From Centropus unirufus (Eukaryota > Chordata > Aves > Cuculiformes > Centropidae), in the NCBI GenBank assembly GCA_013397695.1, contig VYZI01000086.1, forward strand, positions 1,578,600-1,642,599: a stretch of DNA of 64,000 bases. The letters run 5' to 3'. The position numbers were made by a program, and so were the translations under genes. Position 1 is the first letter of the stretch, and every line of letters starts with the position of its first letter. The notes beneath the pieces are model-generated. The model ran no database searches and was not told the DNA's origin. It saw nothing but the letters and a program-made list of their open reading frames with translations. Of this stretch, positions 46,236-58,426 are shown piece after piece.

Positions 46236-49200
46236 TTTACACAGTGCCATTAAAAATGCAGTTCATGAATTGCAGTATTACCTTGCATTTTCCACTTCCA
46301 AGTGTTATATACAACATGCTCTTTTTTTTCTTTGCAACAACCCTGTCCTTTGCCTGTTTGCAATGAGGAGGTATGTGCTTAGACAATGAGTAGTCTTGGT
46401 AGTTCATTATTGTTACTATTGTAGTGAGTGTATTGATGAAACAAAGCTATCACTACGATCTGCAATATCAGCAGAAGCTTCTCTTTGTCTTCCAATTTCT
46501 TTAATGGTAGATACTGACAGGTAATAATGACTTGAAGGGGTACTCATAAAAGGCACTTTTCTCCTAACCTGGTTGGAAAGGTTCTTATGAAATTATTGTA
46601 AACACCAGATATTATTCAGATTGTGTTTAATAATAGATTCTCACATAGGAGTCTGTTTTCCTTTATCAAGTTTCTGCTGAGCATTTCAGGTTTACTTCCA
46701 CTTCCATTCCAAGTTAACACAGATGAGCAATAGCATAAACCATACAAAACCCATGACTGAAAAATCTCTGGTTTGCTTAGAAGTAGGGGCCATACCAACT
46801 TGGCTGATCCAGGAGATCCCCATTCTCTTATTCCATGCAGCTCCTTGCTATCATGTCCCAATCCAGTGCTGTGTGGCCATGGATGAAATGTGCAGACCCA
46901 AGGGGCAGGGCAACGTGGGAAGTGTGCTGGCTATCCTGTTTTCTTAGCACTTATTTGCTCACTGATTTGCTGTATATTAGTAGTGATCCTGATTATCCTG
47001 TAGGCAAGGGAAAGGAAATTGTTACCAACTGTTTGCAGAATAAGGAGATGGAAGGCGTTTGTCCTCCCATGAGGCCGCGTGGGGCCTAATCACAAATAAG
47101 AGAAAATTTTAGTATTGAATTCCTCTTCACCTTGGCATTTTCTGTAGTGATACAGAACACCTAGGTGGCTTAGTTCTCATCTATTTATGATATATTGTAA
47201 AAAAGTCCTTTTATACATTCTCAATCTCTGCTTAATGAAGAGACAGGCATCATGAGAACAGTCTGTAACAAATTTATTAGCCAGTCATATGCATTTAATT
47301 AGTGTATAGCTCTGTATTCTACTTACAGGCAACATTAATAAAGAACAGAAACAGATGGACATTTTTATCTTGCTGAAAACGAAGACACACTTAATTCTCT
47401 CTGCTGCTGATGTAATTGCAGATTGATCTGCTACCAGAAGTTCTGGTGGTAAATTCATCTGCCGAATTATTCAGGGTGTAAGTGAGTTTAGTTCAAGTTT
47501 GCTAACATGATGACAAATAGCCTCCCTAGGAGAGATGGAACTCCAGTCATTCTGTGAGGGCAGCTTCACCTGCGCTCTCCTTTATCTCTGAATAACAGAG
47601 TTGTTTAAAGTATTTTCTTAGCATATGGACACACCTTACTTGGGAAGCAGAGAGGCCAATCAGGGTGTTCATGCCAGGAAAATACAGGCTGTGTATGACC
47701 TAAATGATCATCTACCAAGGTCAGACAGAGGTTGGCAAATCTGTCCCGTGTATAAGAGGCCCCACAGGGATGCCTTTGTTGTGTTAGCTGTGAACAGTAG
47801 CTGCAGTAATACTCTCTCATGCCTTGTGTGGTGTTACCAGAGAGTCACTTAGCATCCTAACAACTTTGATCTGATTAATGAGTCTCAGCAAGGGTTGCCG
47901 CAGGAATCAGTGGGTATGATTCTTTGGAGTGTGTGAACTTAGCATTAAGTAGCTATTGGTGGCCTTTTGGTGTTGGAGGAGTAAAAAATGTAACCTCATA
48001 CTGCTGAGTCCTCCTGGAACTGCGCACTGTGAGGAACAAGATCCCTAGGAATACATTTGTGTTTTCTTTAGTCTTGAACTCACTAATCGTTTGTGTCTTT
48101 CTTTTTGAATTATGTACTGAGATGTTAAGACAGAAAGGCTAAGATACTGCACTTATATTAACATAAAGCCATAACAAAACCCAAGAATGTCAGTGTTTTG
48201 TACAGTGTTTATCCAAGAAAAACTGTCCCAAGTTGCAGATGATATACCATACCAGTGTAATGAGTATGTCACTTTGAGACAAGCTGGAAAGATGCTCTAT
48301 TTCTTCCCTGCCTCGTCTTCATCCTCCCCCCCAAAATTACAGACAAATACTAAGTTGTCAGGCCTGTCAAAGCATTTTCACTTGTATAATAACATTTTGC
48401 TCTTACTTGTCCCTTCCCTCCCCCTTTCTCCAATCTTCTCATGCAGATCTCCAATATGATTTTAGACAGGAAGACTTAAGAAAACTTGTTTCTTACTTTT
48501 AATATAAAATATTTGTCATAGTTTGACATGGATGAAAAATATATATGTTTGGATAAAATTACTTTCCTACAGAAAATTTCTGACATGTTCAATTTTTAGT
48601 CAAATGGGTTTGGCTTATGAAATAAAGCACTGTGTTTAGTTATTCTGTCAGGTAGCCCCGATGAGGTTGTTTAGTGGGCTGTTCAGTCATGACCCTTAAG
48701 TAATTTTTTTCAAGTAAATAAAAAAGGAAGGAAGGAAACATTAAATGAGTGTTTCAGGAAAACTGAGATTTGAATAAGAGGAAAGAAAAATCAGTGGACC
48801 GGGGAATACTGTTAGGCATACTGCCACTGATGTGATAGTCTGTATAATCAGATCATTTAGTGAGATTTAGTGGGTTGCTTTATGACTGAAATATGGACTT
48901 GAGCAATAATTATTAATCTGTCATTTTCATTGACTTTGACTACATAGGACAATTACCGCTTGATCTACTCTACAAACCCAGACTGGTCACATTCTGACTT
49001 AAACTGTGTTAATTTATGTTGTCAGAACTCAAATTAATTGGACCTAGGGATGCCTGCCGTGCCTGCCTTCCTCTGACAATGTCACTTCTACTTACAGCTA
49101 GCAGACAGGTATGGGAAGTGTACTGATGTTTCAGCTCTGCTCTGAGCACCTACAAAACAAAGGCAACTCTTGCATGACTAAACAAGAATCTGCTCACCAA

Positions 49201-50969
49201 GGTGAGCCAGATTTATCCTAATATGTGGAAGACATTGACTGTTGAAAGAAGGTGAAAGTTACATTCATTATTTTTTTTATGAAAATAACATTTCCAGCCT
49301 TATATTCGTTGTTTGATACAACTTTAAGTATCTCACACATACCTCCAGTTATCTGCTTTGAAGAATGATTGTCTGTCCTAGAACCCTTTTTGCAACTATT
49401 TCTGTTTTCTACTATGTTACCTACGAAATAAACCCAAGGCTGAAAGTCTTGCCACTTCCCTTCTTCCCCTCCTGCTCCTTCTTGCCTGTTTTCTTCTCCC
49501 ACTATTTCTAGGAGCACGTTGTATTCTCCACAAATTTGAACCCCTGATAGGAGATGATTTGCTTCAGTTTCATGACTGCTTGCTCATAAATGAGTTGGTG
49601 GCTGAGTAATTCACCTTTACAAGGGCTCCTGTCACCCAACAGAGCAAAAGACTGCATTTTGAGAACCTGCATCACCTTCATGGTGGCTTCTGAGGCACCA
49701 GAGAGCTGTTTTACTTGCTGTATGAAGAGCTATTGCATATAGCTTCATTTATGGAGGATTACTGATACAGCTCTAAATGGTGATTCTTGTCTCAATTTTT
49801 CCTATTTCAAAGTGTCTCTCAAACAGTGCAATTCTGATGACCAAAGCATTGTAAGCATTAACAGCAATGTGAGGACTTTTTTTCTGTGGTTTGAACAAAA
49901 GCTATATTTTATATCAAGCAAATTTTTTTTTCTTAAACTACCAGAGTCCTGCCCCTGTGCAAACACAAAAATGTTGCTCTGAATGTATGGCCTGAGACAA
50001 AGGTAGAGTAATTCATCTAGCAGCTTGATCTTAGGGTATGCAATGTGTCCGCATTTCTGTAGCCAGACAGGTGTGTTTCTTCCTTGTTATTATCCCAGCC
50101 ACAAAAATAAACAGATTTTTCTGTCAAACAGTGTGAAGTAGACTGATGGTGCTGACAGGAGAAGTTGCAGGGCTTTAGTGGCTGGGCTGCTCAGTGTGGC
50201 TTATTTTCTTATTCCCTTTATTGTTTGTGCGTGTCTTTAGTAAGTCTCTCCTGCTCTCTGTACCTGTTTCCTGTAACACTGTTCTTTTGCTTGGTCTCTG
50301 GTGTATGAAATCTTTGTTTTTCTCTCTGTGCGTAGTTTTAACAGGCTACTCTGAGCCAAGCAAGAGCAACATATGCAAGGTACTTAGGTGTGTTTGCCAA
50401 GAGGACTACACCTGGCATCTCCTTCCCTGCTTGCAGCCAGTTGAGAAGAGGGGCCACTTGCAGTTGGGATGGAAAAACACAGCCTCCATTAACAGCATTT
50501 ACTTATTGTGGGTCTCGCTTTTCAACACACACATCCCTTATGCTCCGCCTTCAGTACCTTTTGTCTACACTTCACCTCTTTCATCACATCCATGTTGGGG
50601 ATGTGTGAATCTCTGGCACAGATGACTTGATTCTTGAGGATATCAAATCTCCCTGTAAAACTGCTGAAATTCCTGCATATAGCAGAGTAAAGCATATGGC
50701 ATGTAATCTTATTGCTGTATTTCTGAATATCCTGAGTCCCCCTTTCCCCTTAATGTGTGCTGTGCTGCACACACCTGCACGAAGATCACGCTCTTTAGGT
50801 GGGATGTTCAATATGCCTGGACTATAAATCCCCGGGTGGAGTCTTGAGATAATCTCTCTGAGACTAATGGTGCTTCACAAGGTTGTACAGATTATAGTTT
50901 TCAGCACTTTTGAGTTTGTGCTGTCCTAAGTGTAATCTGTTAATTGTCCTTCCTGTACACATCCTGATT
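46236..50969. other. Unassigned DNA, no gene recognised
   Basis: Contains only short frames without known domains, including one of 143 codons at 50194-50625 on + that begins with hydrophobic residues but has no further recognisable feature. An AT-rich stretch at 47230-47480 carries homeodomain/POU-type words (ATGCATTTAATTA near 47289-47301). A short GGAA run is at 48726-48738. No RNA gene was seen. Confidence 0.5.
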
Positions 50970-52112
50970 ACTGGTGAGTGAGCCGACAAGGGAAGGCACC
51001 CAGCTGGACCTGCTGTTTGTGAACAGAGATGGCCTTGAGGGGGATGTGATGGCTGGAGGATGCCTTGGTCACACTAATCATGAGATGGTAGAATTCTCAG
51101 TACTAGGAGAGGTGAGTCAGTAGAAGAGCCACCTTAGGCTTCCAGAGGGCAGAATTTGGGCTGTTCAGAAGGCTGGTTGATGAAGTTCCATGGGAGACAG
51201 TCCTTAAGGGCAAGGGATCCCAAGAGGGCTAGGTGCCCTTTAAGAAGGGGATCCTGGCAGCACAAGAGCAGCTGTCCCTGTGTGCCAGAAAATGAACCAG
51301 AGGGGGGAAAAAAAAAAGCCTTGGTTGAACATGGAGATCTGGATGGATGTCAAGAAAAACAGGAAAGCCTATACATTTTGGAAGAAGGGGCAGGCATCTC
51401 AGGAGGATTACAGGAATTAAGTGAGATCATACAGGGAGAAAATCTGAAGGACTAAAGCCCAAAGAGAACTCAGACTGGACAATTCTGTGAAAGATAATAA
51501 AATCTTTCTACAAACACATCAATAGTAAAAGGAGGACCAGGGAGGATCCCCAGTCCTTACTGGATGAAAAGGAAATAATTGTGTCAAGGGATGAAGACAA
51601 GACTGACGTACTTATAACCTTCTTTGCCTCAATCTTTACTAGTAAGGTAAGATGTTCCCTGCGTTTTCAGCCTCACGAGCCAGAGAACAGGGAGGGAGGA
51701 CAAAAAAAATGCTCCCATGATCTGTGGGGAGGTGGTTGGAGACCTGCTTGGCCAATTAAACATTACAAATCAATGGGGTTGGATGGGATCCACCTGTGGG
51801 TATTGAGTGGGCTGGAGGAAGTGCTTGTCAAAACCTCTTTACATCATCTATCAGTAGTCCTGGCTGACTGGGGAAGTGCCACTTGACTGGAAGCTGGCAG
51901 GTATTACACACATTTACAAGAAGGGTCAAAGGGAGGATGCATGGAACTAAAAGCCTGCCAGACTGACCTCAGTGCTGGGGAAGGTGACGGAACAGGTCAT
52001 CTTGAGTGCTACCACACAGCTGGATGAGTGCAGATAGGTCTGGTTGGACTCAATGACCTTGGAGGTCTTTTCCAATGTAGTGATTCTATGATAGTATTCT
52101 AAGATTCTATGG
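50970..52112 (+). mobile_element. CR1 LINE, sense strand, RT core deleted
   Basis: Starts in the end of the ORF2 endonuclease (LDLLFVNRDGLEGDVMAGG and CLGHTNHEMVEFS near 50990-51110). It continues through the linker (MSRDEDKTDVLITFFASIF at 51581 onward, KSMGLDGIHLWVLSGLEEVL near 51765) and the start of RT (PIYKKGQ-like near 51910, TSVLGKVTEQ near 51970). Near 52025 it jumps directly to the 3' UTR (TGGTTGGACTCAATGACCTT) and ends in ATTCTATGATAGTATTCTAA-type repeats at 52078-52112. The RT palm with FADD is missing. Multiple stops and frameshifts are present. Confidence 0.9.
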
Positions 52113-55100
52113 TCATGCAGTATGCTACTGTTTTAACTCAAAAGTTGTAATTTAATGACCTTAAAACTGTGAAGAAAGATTGGTCATATACAAAATGGAT
52201 TAACATTCCCTGATTCGCTGTTGTTCCTCTTCTGTCACATCAGGGTGTGCACTATAGACATGGGATAAATGACAACTTTATCAGGTCAATTGTGTTTTTC
52301 CTTTCTAAAAAAGGAAAGGTGGATTTTCCCTCTGCAGTGCTCTCCCGTTATACACTCAATAACAGATTGAACTAGGTTTAATATAATTGACTTAGTATTG
52401 TGGAAGAATACTTTGCCAAGTAGTGGAAACTGGCTTGTGCCAGCTTAAAAGGTCATTGCTGTGTAAGCGTGCCCTGTCATGCATTATCTGCAAACACAGC
52501 TTCTTATCCAGTGTAATTGATTTTAAAGCCTGATAGTTTGCCAAATTATCATTTCATTTATAATATGAAGCACTGCTGGAACTGAAATTTTTGAATTCAG
52601 ATGTAAGTGGCAAAACTTCATCAACCCAACCTGCCTTTCTTTGCAGGCTCTGCCTTCCTTTTTGTGGTTGGTTAACACTTTCCACAAGAACTGGTGGAAA
52701 CCCTAGAAGGCAAATGTGAAAAATAAAGGCACAGTTGAACATTTTGCATACTAACTCCATTATAAGCGATGACAATATGATTAAGAGCTGATTTAATTAG
52801 CAACAACTATGGGGCTGTTTCTGTTCTCATACGGGTAGTTGTTTTGTGTGATTTAGTTTTTTGGGTAGGTTTTCTAGGTTTATTCCTGGCTTACTTCTTT
52901 TTCAATGGAGTCAAAACTATATTTAATGTCCTTGTGGTACAGAGAAACTTCTGACTAGAAAAGTGCCTAAAAGCAAACAGTAATTAGAAAAATAACCCAA
53001 AACCAAACAAATAAATAAAAGCCTCACCACAATAAACAGAATTACTTGAAGACTAGAATACAAAGAAATTATAGAATATTTGCCTGTATAGTAGCATGAT
53101 AATAATGAAGTCTAGGCCAATGCATAGGATTGGCTAGTGCTTGCAGGAGATATCATCTGATGTATAAGAATCATGATGCTGGAAAGAAATCTTTAATACT
53201 TTTTTCACATAGAGCAGCAAATACAAAAAGGCAAGATTTTATCTTATCTGAATTGTGATAATCCCTGATATGTGTTGAATGCTGTGCCCTGAGATAATTT
53301 TCCTGTGATGGAAAAAATGCTTTTTTATGTCTCTGTGTGATCGGGCAACTGGCTGACAGTGGCGACCAGATTTGCAGTGGTTGTAGCTCTGCGTGTGAAC
53401 TACAAAGCTGAGAGCGTTTCTGAATTCTTGTGAGATCATGACACGTAACTGGTTTGCAGAGTGAGAAAACAGAGCTGTGAAAGTGGAGAGGGTTTTCACT
53501 GACTGGTTTTAAAATTCAATGCCTTGTCTGCACATGCTTACATGCTTTCAGAAAATGGATCAATTAGTTAGGACAGACACTGTTTACTCATCAGTGTGGG
53601 TTTACTTCCAAATATGTTGAGCAGCATGAAATTTTGAGAACAATAGTGAAATGGAAAAATCGAGCAAAAACTTAGGCCCATTTACTTTTGTCAACTTGTA
53701 TTAGTGTCCTTATTAGTGGTGAGTGCTGCATGAGCCTCTTACTGTCAAATCCTGAAAATGACCGTTTTCGGTCACTTTAGCTGCCAAAGGACAGGCTTGC
53801 CCAGAAATAGCAATATCTTTAAATTATCATCATTAGAACTGAAAATAGGTCATGCAGGGATCTCTAATTAATAGGTTTAACTTGCCATTGGTGTTTAGTG
53901 AAAATAAAGTAAAATAAATACTTATCTACCAGTGTTATAGACATACATGTTGTTGTATCTCCTGACTCAGTAAGGGTGAGGAAAATCTTCAGCAGCACCC
54001 TTTTTTTCAGTGGCTGATGGTGTTTGTTCTTGGTTTCCAGAAGGGCAGAAAATTCAATCTGACAAAGACAGGTTAGAGGGAAGGAATAATAAAAAGCCAC
54101 AGTTTGCTCTCGTAAATTGAGACACACAGTTACTTGGGTCCAAACCCTACCAAAGTTTTTTGTGTAGGATGTAATTCAAAGCTACCATCAGATTATTGAC
54201 GGACTTCCAAAGCTCAGGTTCCTAGCAGATAAGGGAAAGGGAAAGAAATCAAGTTTTATAGGAAGTATTCTCAAAGCGGTTGCCTCATTTGTTTCCTGTA
54301 CACCATGATTTCCATTTTGGTGCTCTCATGTAACCATGTCATCTGTTGTAAGAAACTTTTGGGACATTCAGAGCAGTCAGGCACATTTGTCTCCAAGCGG
54401 TTGGGCTGATTTGGGGGTTTTAACCACTGACTCAAGGTGTTGTGTGCTGAAAACCATCACATAAGTCCTGAAATCTTGAGTTAAAATCTTCTAGGAAAGA
54501 AAAAATATGCAACATAGGCTATCTGCTGAAGCCAGGATATATGCCTCCAGATGAGAAGGCAACACAACCATGTCATTTGAGAAAATAAAGGAAACTCTCA
54601 ATGCACCTTGAAGATCTGTGTTACAGTTTGCCTCTGAGAGCTACTGAACATCTGTCCTATTGCAACAGAAAGTGTATATTTGCTTCCCAGATTGTTACAG
54701 CAGCAGAAGCACTCGAAGTTCAAGGATCAAGCATACCAACGTTAATTTTGGCTATGCTAGAAGTCACTAAGTGTAAGTTTAGAGACATTGAATCAGGGTG
54801 CTCATGTGGCTTCTGTTGCTTCTCCTTTCAGTGTATTTACATTTTATGTCATTAGATCTGCTCCACCAATACGGAAGTTCTTGCAGTGGCCTGTTTTTCA
54901 GTCCATAAATCTGCTGAGCAAAGGAAATAGGGGGAAAAAAAGGAAATAAAAAGGGCCTATTCTCAGGTATGGCTTGTGCTTTATGACACTGAGAAGCATT
55001 ACCTGGAAGATTATCTGTATTTGTAGATTTTACGATTAGTATTGAGAGGAACCTGGGCCTGCTTAAAAGAACTTGAAAGAAGACTCCTTTTTTCAACTCC

Positions 55101-58045
55101 CAGACTTGTTCTGCAGGTTGTCCTTCTGCTCTCCACTGAGCCTGCCCTGCTTAGTCTGTATCCATGAAGCATCTCCAGGCTGAGCTTCAAATGGAGATGC
55201 TCCTTCTCCATCATCCATAGGCTGCACCTTGCCACAGGGCCATAGTAAGCCATCAGGAACAGGAAGTTTTCCTCCCGGTTACCCACCCCAAGGTATTTTT
55301 TACACAATGTACTGTACAAATGCCATCAACTAAGAATGTCTCAACCAATTTCATCATTCACTGCAGTTGGGGAGAACAATAATCATCTTTCCTAAAACAA
55401 TACTCAATAAAGAGAAATCTTCTGCCTTACTACCAGTGTTGAGAAGGAGATGTGGTCAGAGTGTTAGATCAGTTGTCCCTATTTTTATCAAGTTTGATTA
55501 TCTGTTCTTTAACAATAGTTACCCTGTCATAAAGGCTACTTTTCTTCCTGTGTTAGCTCACTAACTCAGGTGTCAATAACTTTTAGTTTTATTTTTTCCT
55601 GTGTGAATTTGACTATAAAACTCTAATTTTCAATTGTCTCTTTAATGCTTTCACCTTTACTTGAAAAAAAAACAGAACGTATTTTTTTCCTTGAATTTGA
55701 TCACGTTCATTCTGAAAAGATGACAGGGAGAAAAATACCTTAAGAGTTGTGCAAAAAGACTTCCTGAAACAGGAGTACTACCCTGATGGAGACCAGTCAG
55801 TATTTCCATAAAGATCCAACTGCAATACAACTTTCAATGTAATTGTCCTTTTTCAGTGCTTTACCACTGTCCTTCTGTACTCCATGCTTCCAGTCCAGGA
55901 GCAGCAAAATAGGCATTTATAAGCCTGTTACAGGGTGCACAAAGGAGGCTATAGAACTCAAAGTTGGGAAAGCTGGAAGAAGCCTGGCTGATAGTCAGCT
56001 GCATCTCCAGTGAGCCTTCATCATGAAAAGAGGGCCTGGTGTGTCATGGGAGTGGGGCACATGCTGGGCAATACCTGCTGGGCTTTTCAGGGGCTTTGAG
56101 TACAGGAGGGAAGCAGCACAGACACTAGTGGCCCCAAGAGGAAGGAGGTGGTCAGAGCTTCTTGATCTTGTGCTTTGGAAAGCAGCGACTTTTGTTCTGG
56201 AGATCACACAAGTTTTCCAAGGCAAGAATAATTTTCTTTTCCTTTTTGTCCTCCCTCCAACACAGTTCTGCTTGTTTAGGTCAGTCTGCTTACCTGACTG
56301 TTGCACAGGGGAGAACAGTATTTGTTACATACCCACACTGTCTCTTCCTCTGGATCTGGGTCTGATGATGATTTTTTTTACGTCCATAAGAAATTGCATA
56401 TTGCCTTTTTTTTTTTCTTCCTCTTGGTGCCTGGCAGATTATATTTGTGAAATCTATGAACCCAGCATAACACAAAGGAACCTTACACCAGTTTAGCCAT
56501 GCTTCCAGCCTAGTAGGCAATAACAATACATTTGTTGCCCTTCACCTGTACTTTGAATTTCAAATGATTGACAGCTAGTAGCTGCCATCTGTCAGTGGAA
56601 AATCCAGTTATTACAAGAAACCAATTTACTCACAAAATTTGAAAGGAGATTCTAACCCACTGCCTTCATTGTTAAAATGCAAAACACTGACATAATAAAA
56701 ATTGTGGTAGCCATCACTTCAGTATTTCCTTTTGTATCCCTTGATGGGATCATGCGTCTGCCTCAGGCACTTGAACAGAACAGTTTGAAAACCACTGCTG
56801 CAAAATAGATGGGGTTTCATCCAGCTGTTGAGGAAAAGCATGAATGAAATCTCCTTTCAAAACAAAGTGTGCAAGTGAGCATGCTCACTGAAAGGTTCAC
56901 TCTTGTGACTATTATAATAATTTTTCTCCCCATCTATTCCTAATCAAGATGAAGACAGATTTGAAATGCATGGAAAACATGTTTCTGTCAAAGGACTTTG
57001 TGTTGCTAAGCTTATGTAGCCACCTAGACTATGCATCTCTGGGTGAGTATGACTCTATATGCAGTCACAATGACCTTCTCTTCAAAGTGTAGATGGCCAC
57101 CAACCTTGGGAAGATTTACTGAAGAAGAGGTACCTTATCAAATCTGGGGCTTGAGGAACCCCTGGAACATGTCTGGGATGTTGAGAGGTCAGAAGGTGAG
57201 CTCTGAAGTTAGACAACATGTTTTTCTGTGTGCAATAGCCAAGAGAATGAAAGAACTGTGCAGTGAATGCATAAATCAGTTATGATCCACTATCACTTGC
57301 CCAGGGATCACAGTGACGGTGGGAAGAACTAACCTGGATAGGACAGTAGCAGATAAAATTGATATAGTTGAGTTAGACCAAAGGAACCTACCTAGTGTGT
57401 GCCCCTTTGTTAAAGGCATCCTGGGAAGAGCAGAGACAGCTTCAAACAGCAAAAGGCAGAGAGGTTCCTAGGATGTGTGAGTGGTGGTTGCCAGCCTCAG
57501 GAGCCATGGGAGGAACTGCAGTGAGATGCTGGAAGCTGGTTATCCATTGCCTGAAAGTTCAGGTGCTGATGATCAGTATTTGCTTGTCTTCTCAGAGCAG
57601 CATTTGAGGACAAGATTACAGGCGGGACTAGAAATGTTGCAGCTGAATAAATCTGTCCAAAATAACTGGTTTGTCAAAACTGACACACTTGACGAAGCTT
57701 TGTCAATTCAAAGGAGTATGTTTTGAAGGGTAATAAGAAAACTCTGAAGAAATCAGGCAATTCTGTTTGACTGCTTCAATATGGGATGTTTCAACTTTTC
57801 ACTTTAAAACAAACTCCTAAATTTGTTTCAGTTTTCAGTTTTCTGTTGTCTGTATAACACGTGCACATTAGATGGGAAAGTTTTACCTCAACAGAATATC
57901 TCTGAATGATTAATTAAAAATTTTTGTTAGGGATGATGGCCTTTTATCCTCTTTTTCTGTACTTCATTTTATTCCAAAGTAGAAGTTACTAAGAAATATT
58001 AAAATCCCCGCTGTGGGCAGGGGAGGCACCCAGCCAATACAGATT
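52113..58045. other. Unassigned DNA, no gene recognised
   Basis: No recognisable gene; the longest frame is 157 codons at 56023-56496 on + and lacks any domain. The word AACAGTTTGAAAACCACTG at 56781-56799 resembles a hAT (Charlie-like) terminal inverted repeat, but no partner end was found. A T-rich run lies at 56405-56416. Confidence 0.5.
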
Positions 58046-58426
58046 TTTGACAGGCTGAGAGAGTTGGAGTTGTTCAGCCTGGAGAAAAGAAGGCTGGAGG
58101 GAGACCTTACAGCAGCCTTCCAGTACTTAAAGGGTGCCTGTAGGACACAGAGGAGACTTTAGCAAGGTCTGTTGTGACAGGAGTAATAGTTTTAAACTAT
58201 TTAGACTGGATGTAAGGAAGAATTCTTTTTGCAATGTGGATGGTTAAATACTGGAACAGGTTACCCAGGAAAGTAATGGAGGCATCATCCCTGGAAACAA
58301 TCAAGGTCAGGCTGGATGGGGCTCTGAGAAACCTGATCTCATTAAAGATGTCCCTGCACCTAGAGGGACATTGGACTAGATGACCTGTAAAGGTCCCTTC
58401 CAACCCAAGGCATTTTATGAGTTCCT
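58046..58426 (+). mobile_element. CR1 LINE 3' end, sense strand
   Basis: Reads GTTGTTCAGCCTGGAGAAAA, GGAGGGAGACCTTACAGCAG, then GTACTTAAAGGGTGCCTGTA, AAATACTGGAACAGGTTACC and AAGGTCCCTTCCAACCCAAG. This is the conserved CR1 3' segment in sense orientation, ending at the ATTCTATGA-like GCATTTTATGAG. The copy is 5'-truncated to about 380 bases. Confidence 0.9.

Noticed and set aside
50194..50625. 143-codon frame with a hydrophobic, signal-like start
   Set aside because: The hydrophobic start comes from T-rich DNA. Nothing after it resembles a secreted or membrane protein family.
56023..56496. 157-codon open frame on the + strand
   Set aside because: Sequence looks random, with low-complexity Phe/Leu/Ser runs from T-rich DNA. 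No known domain.
56781..56799. AACAGTTTGAAAACCACTG resembling a Charlie-type terminal repeat
   Set aside because: A single short match without an opposite end or internal sequence.
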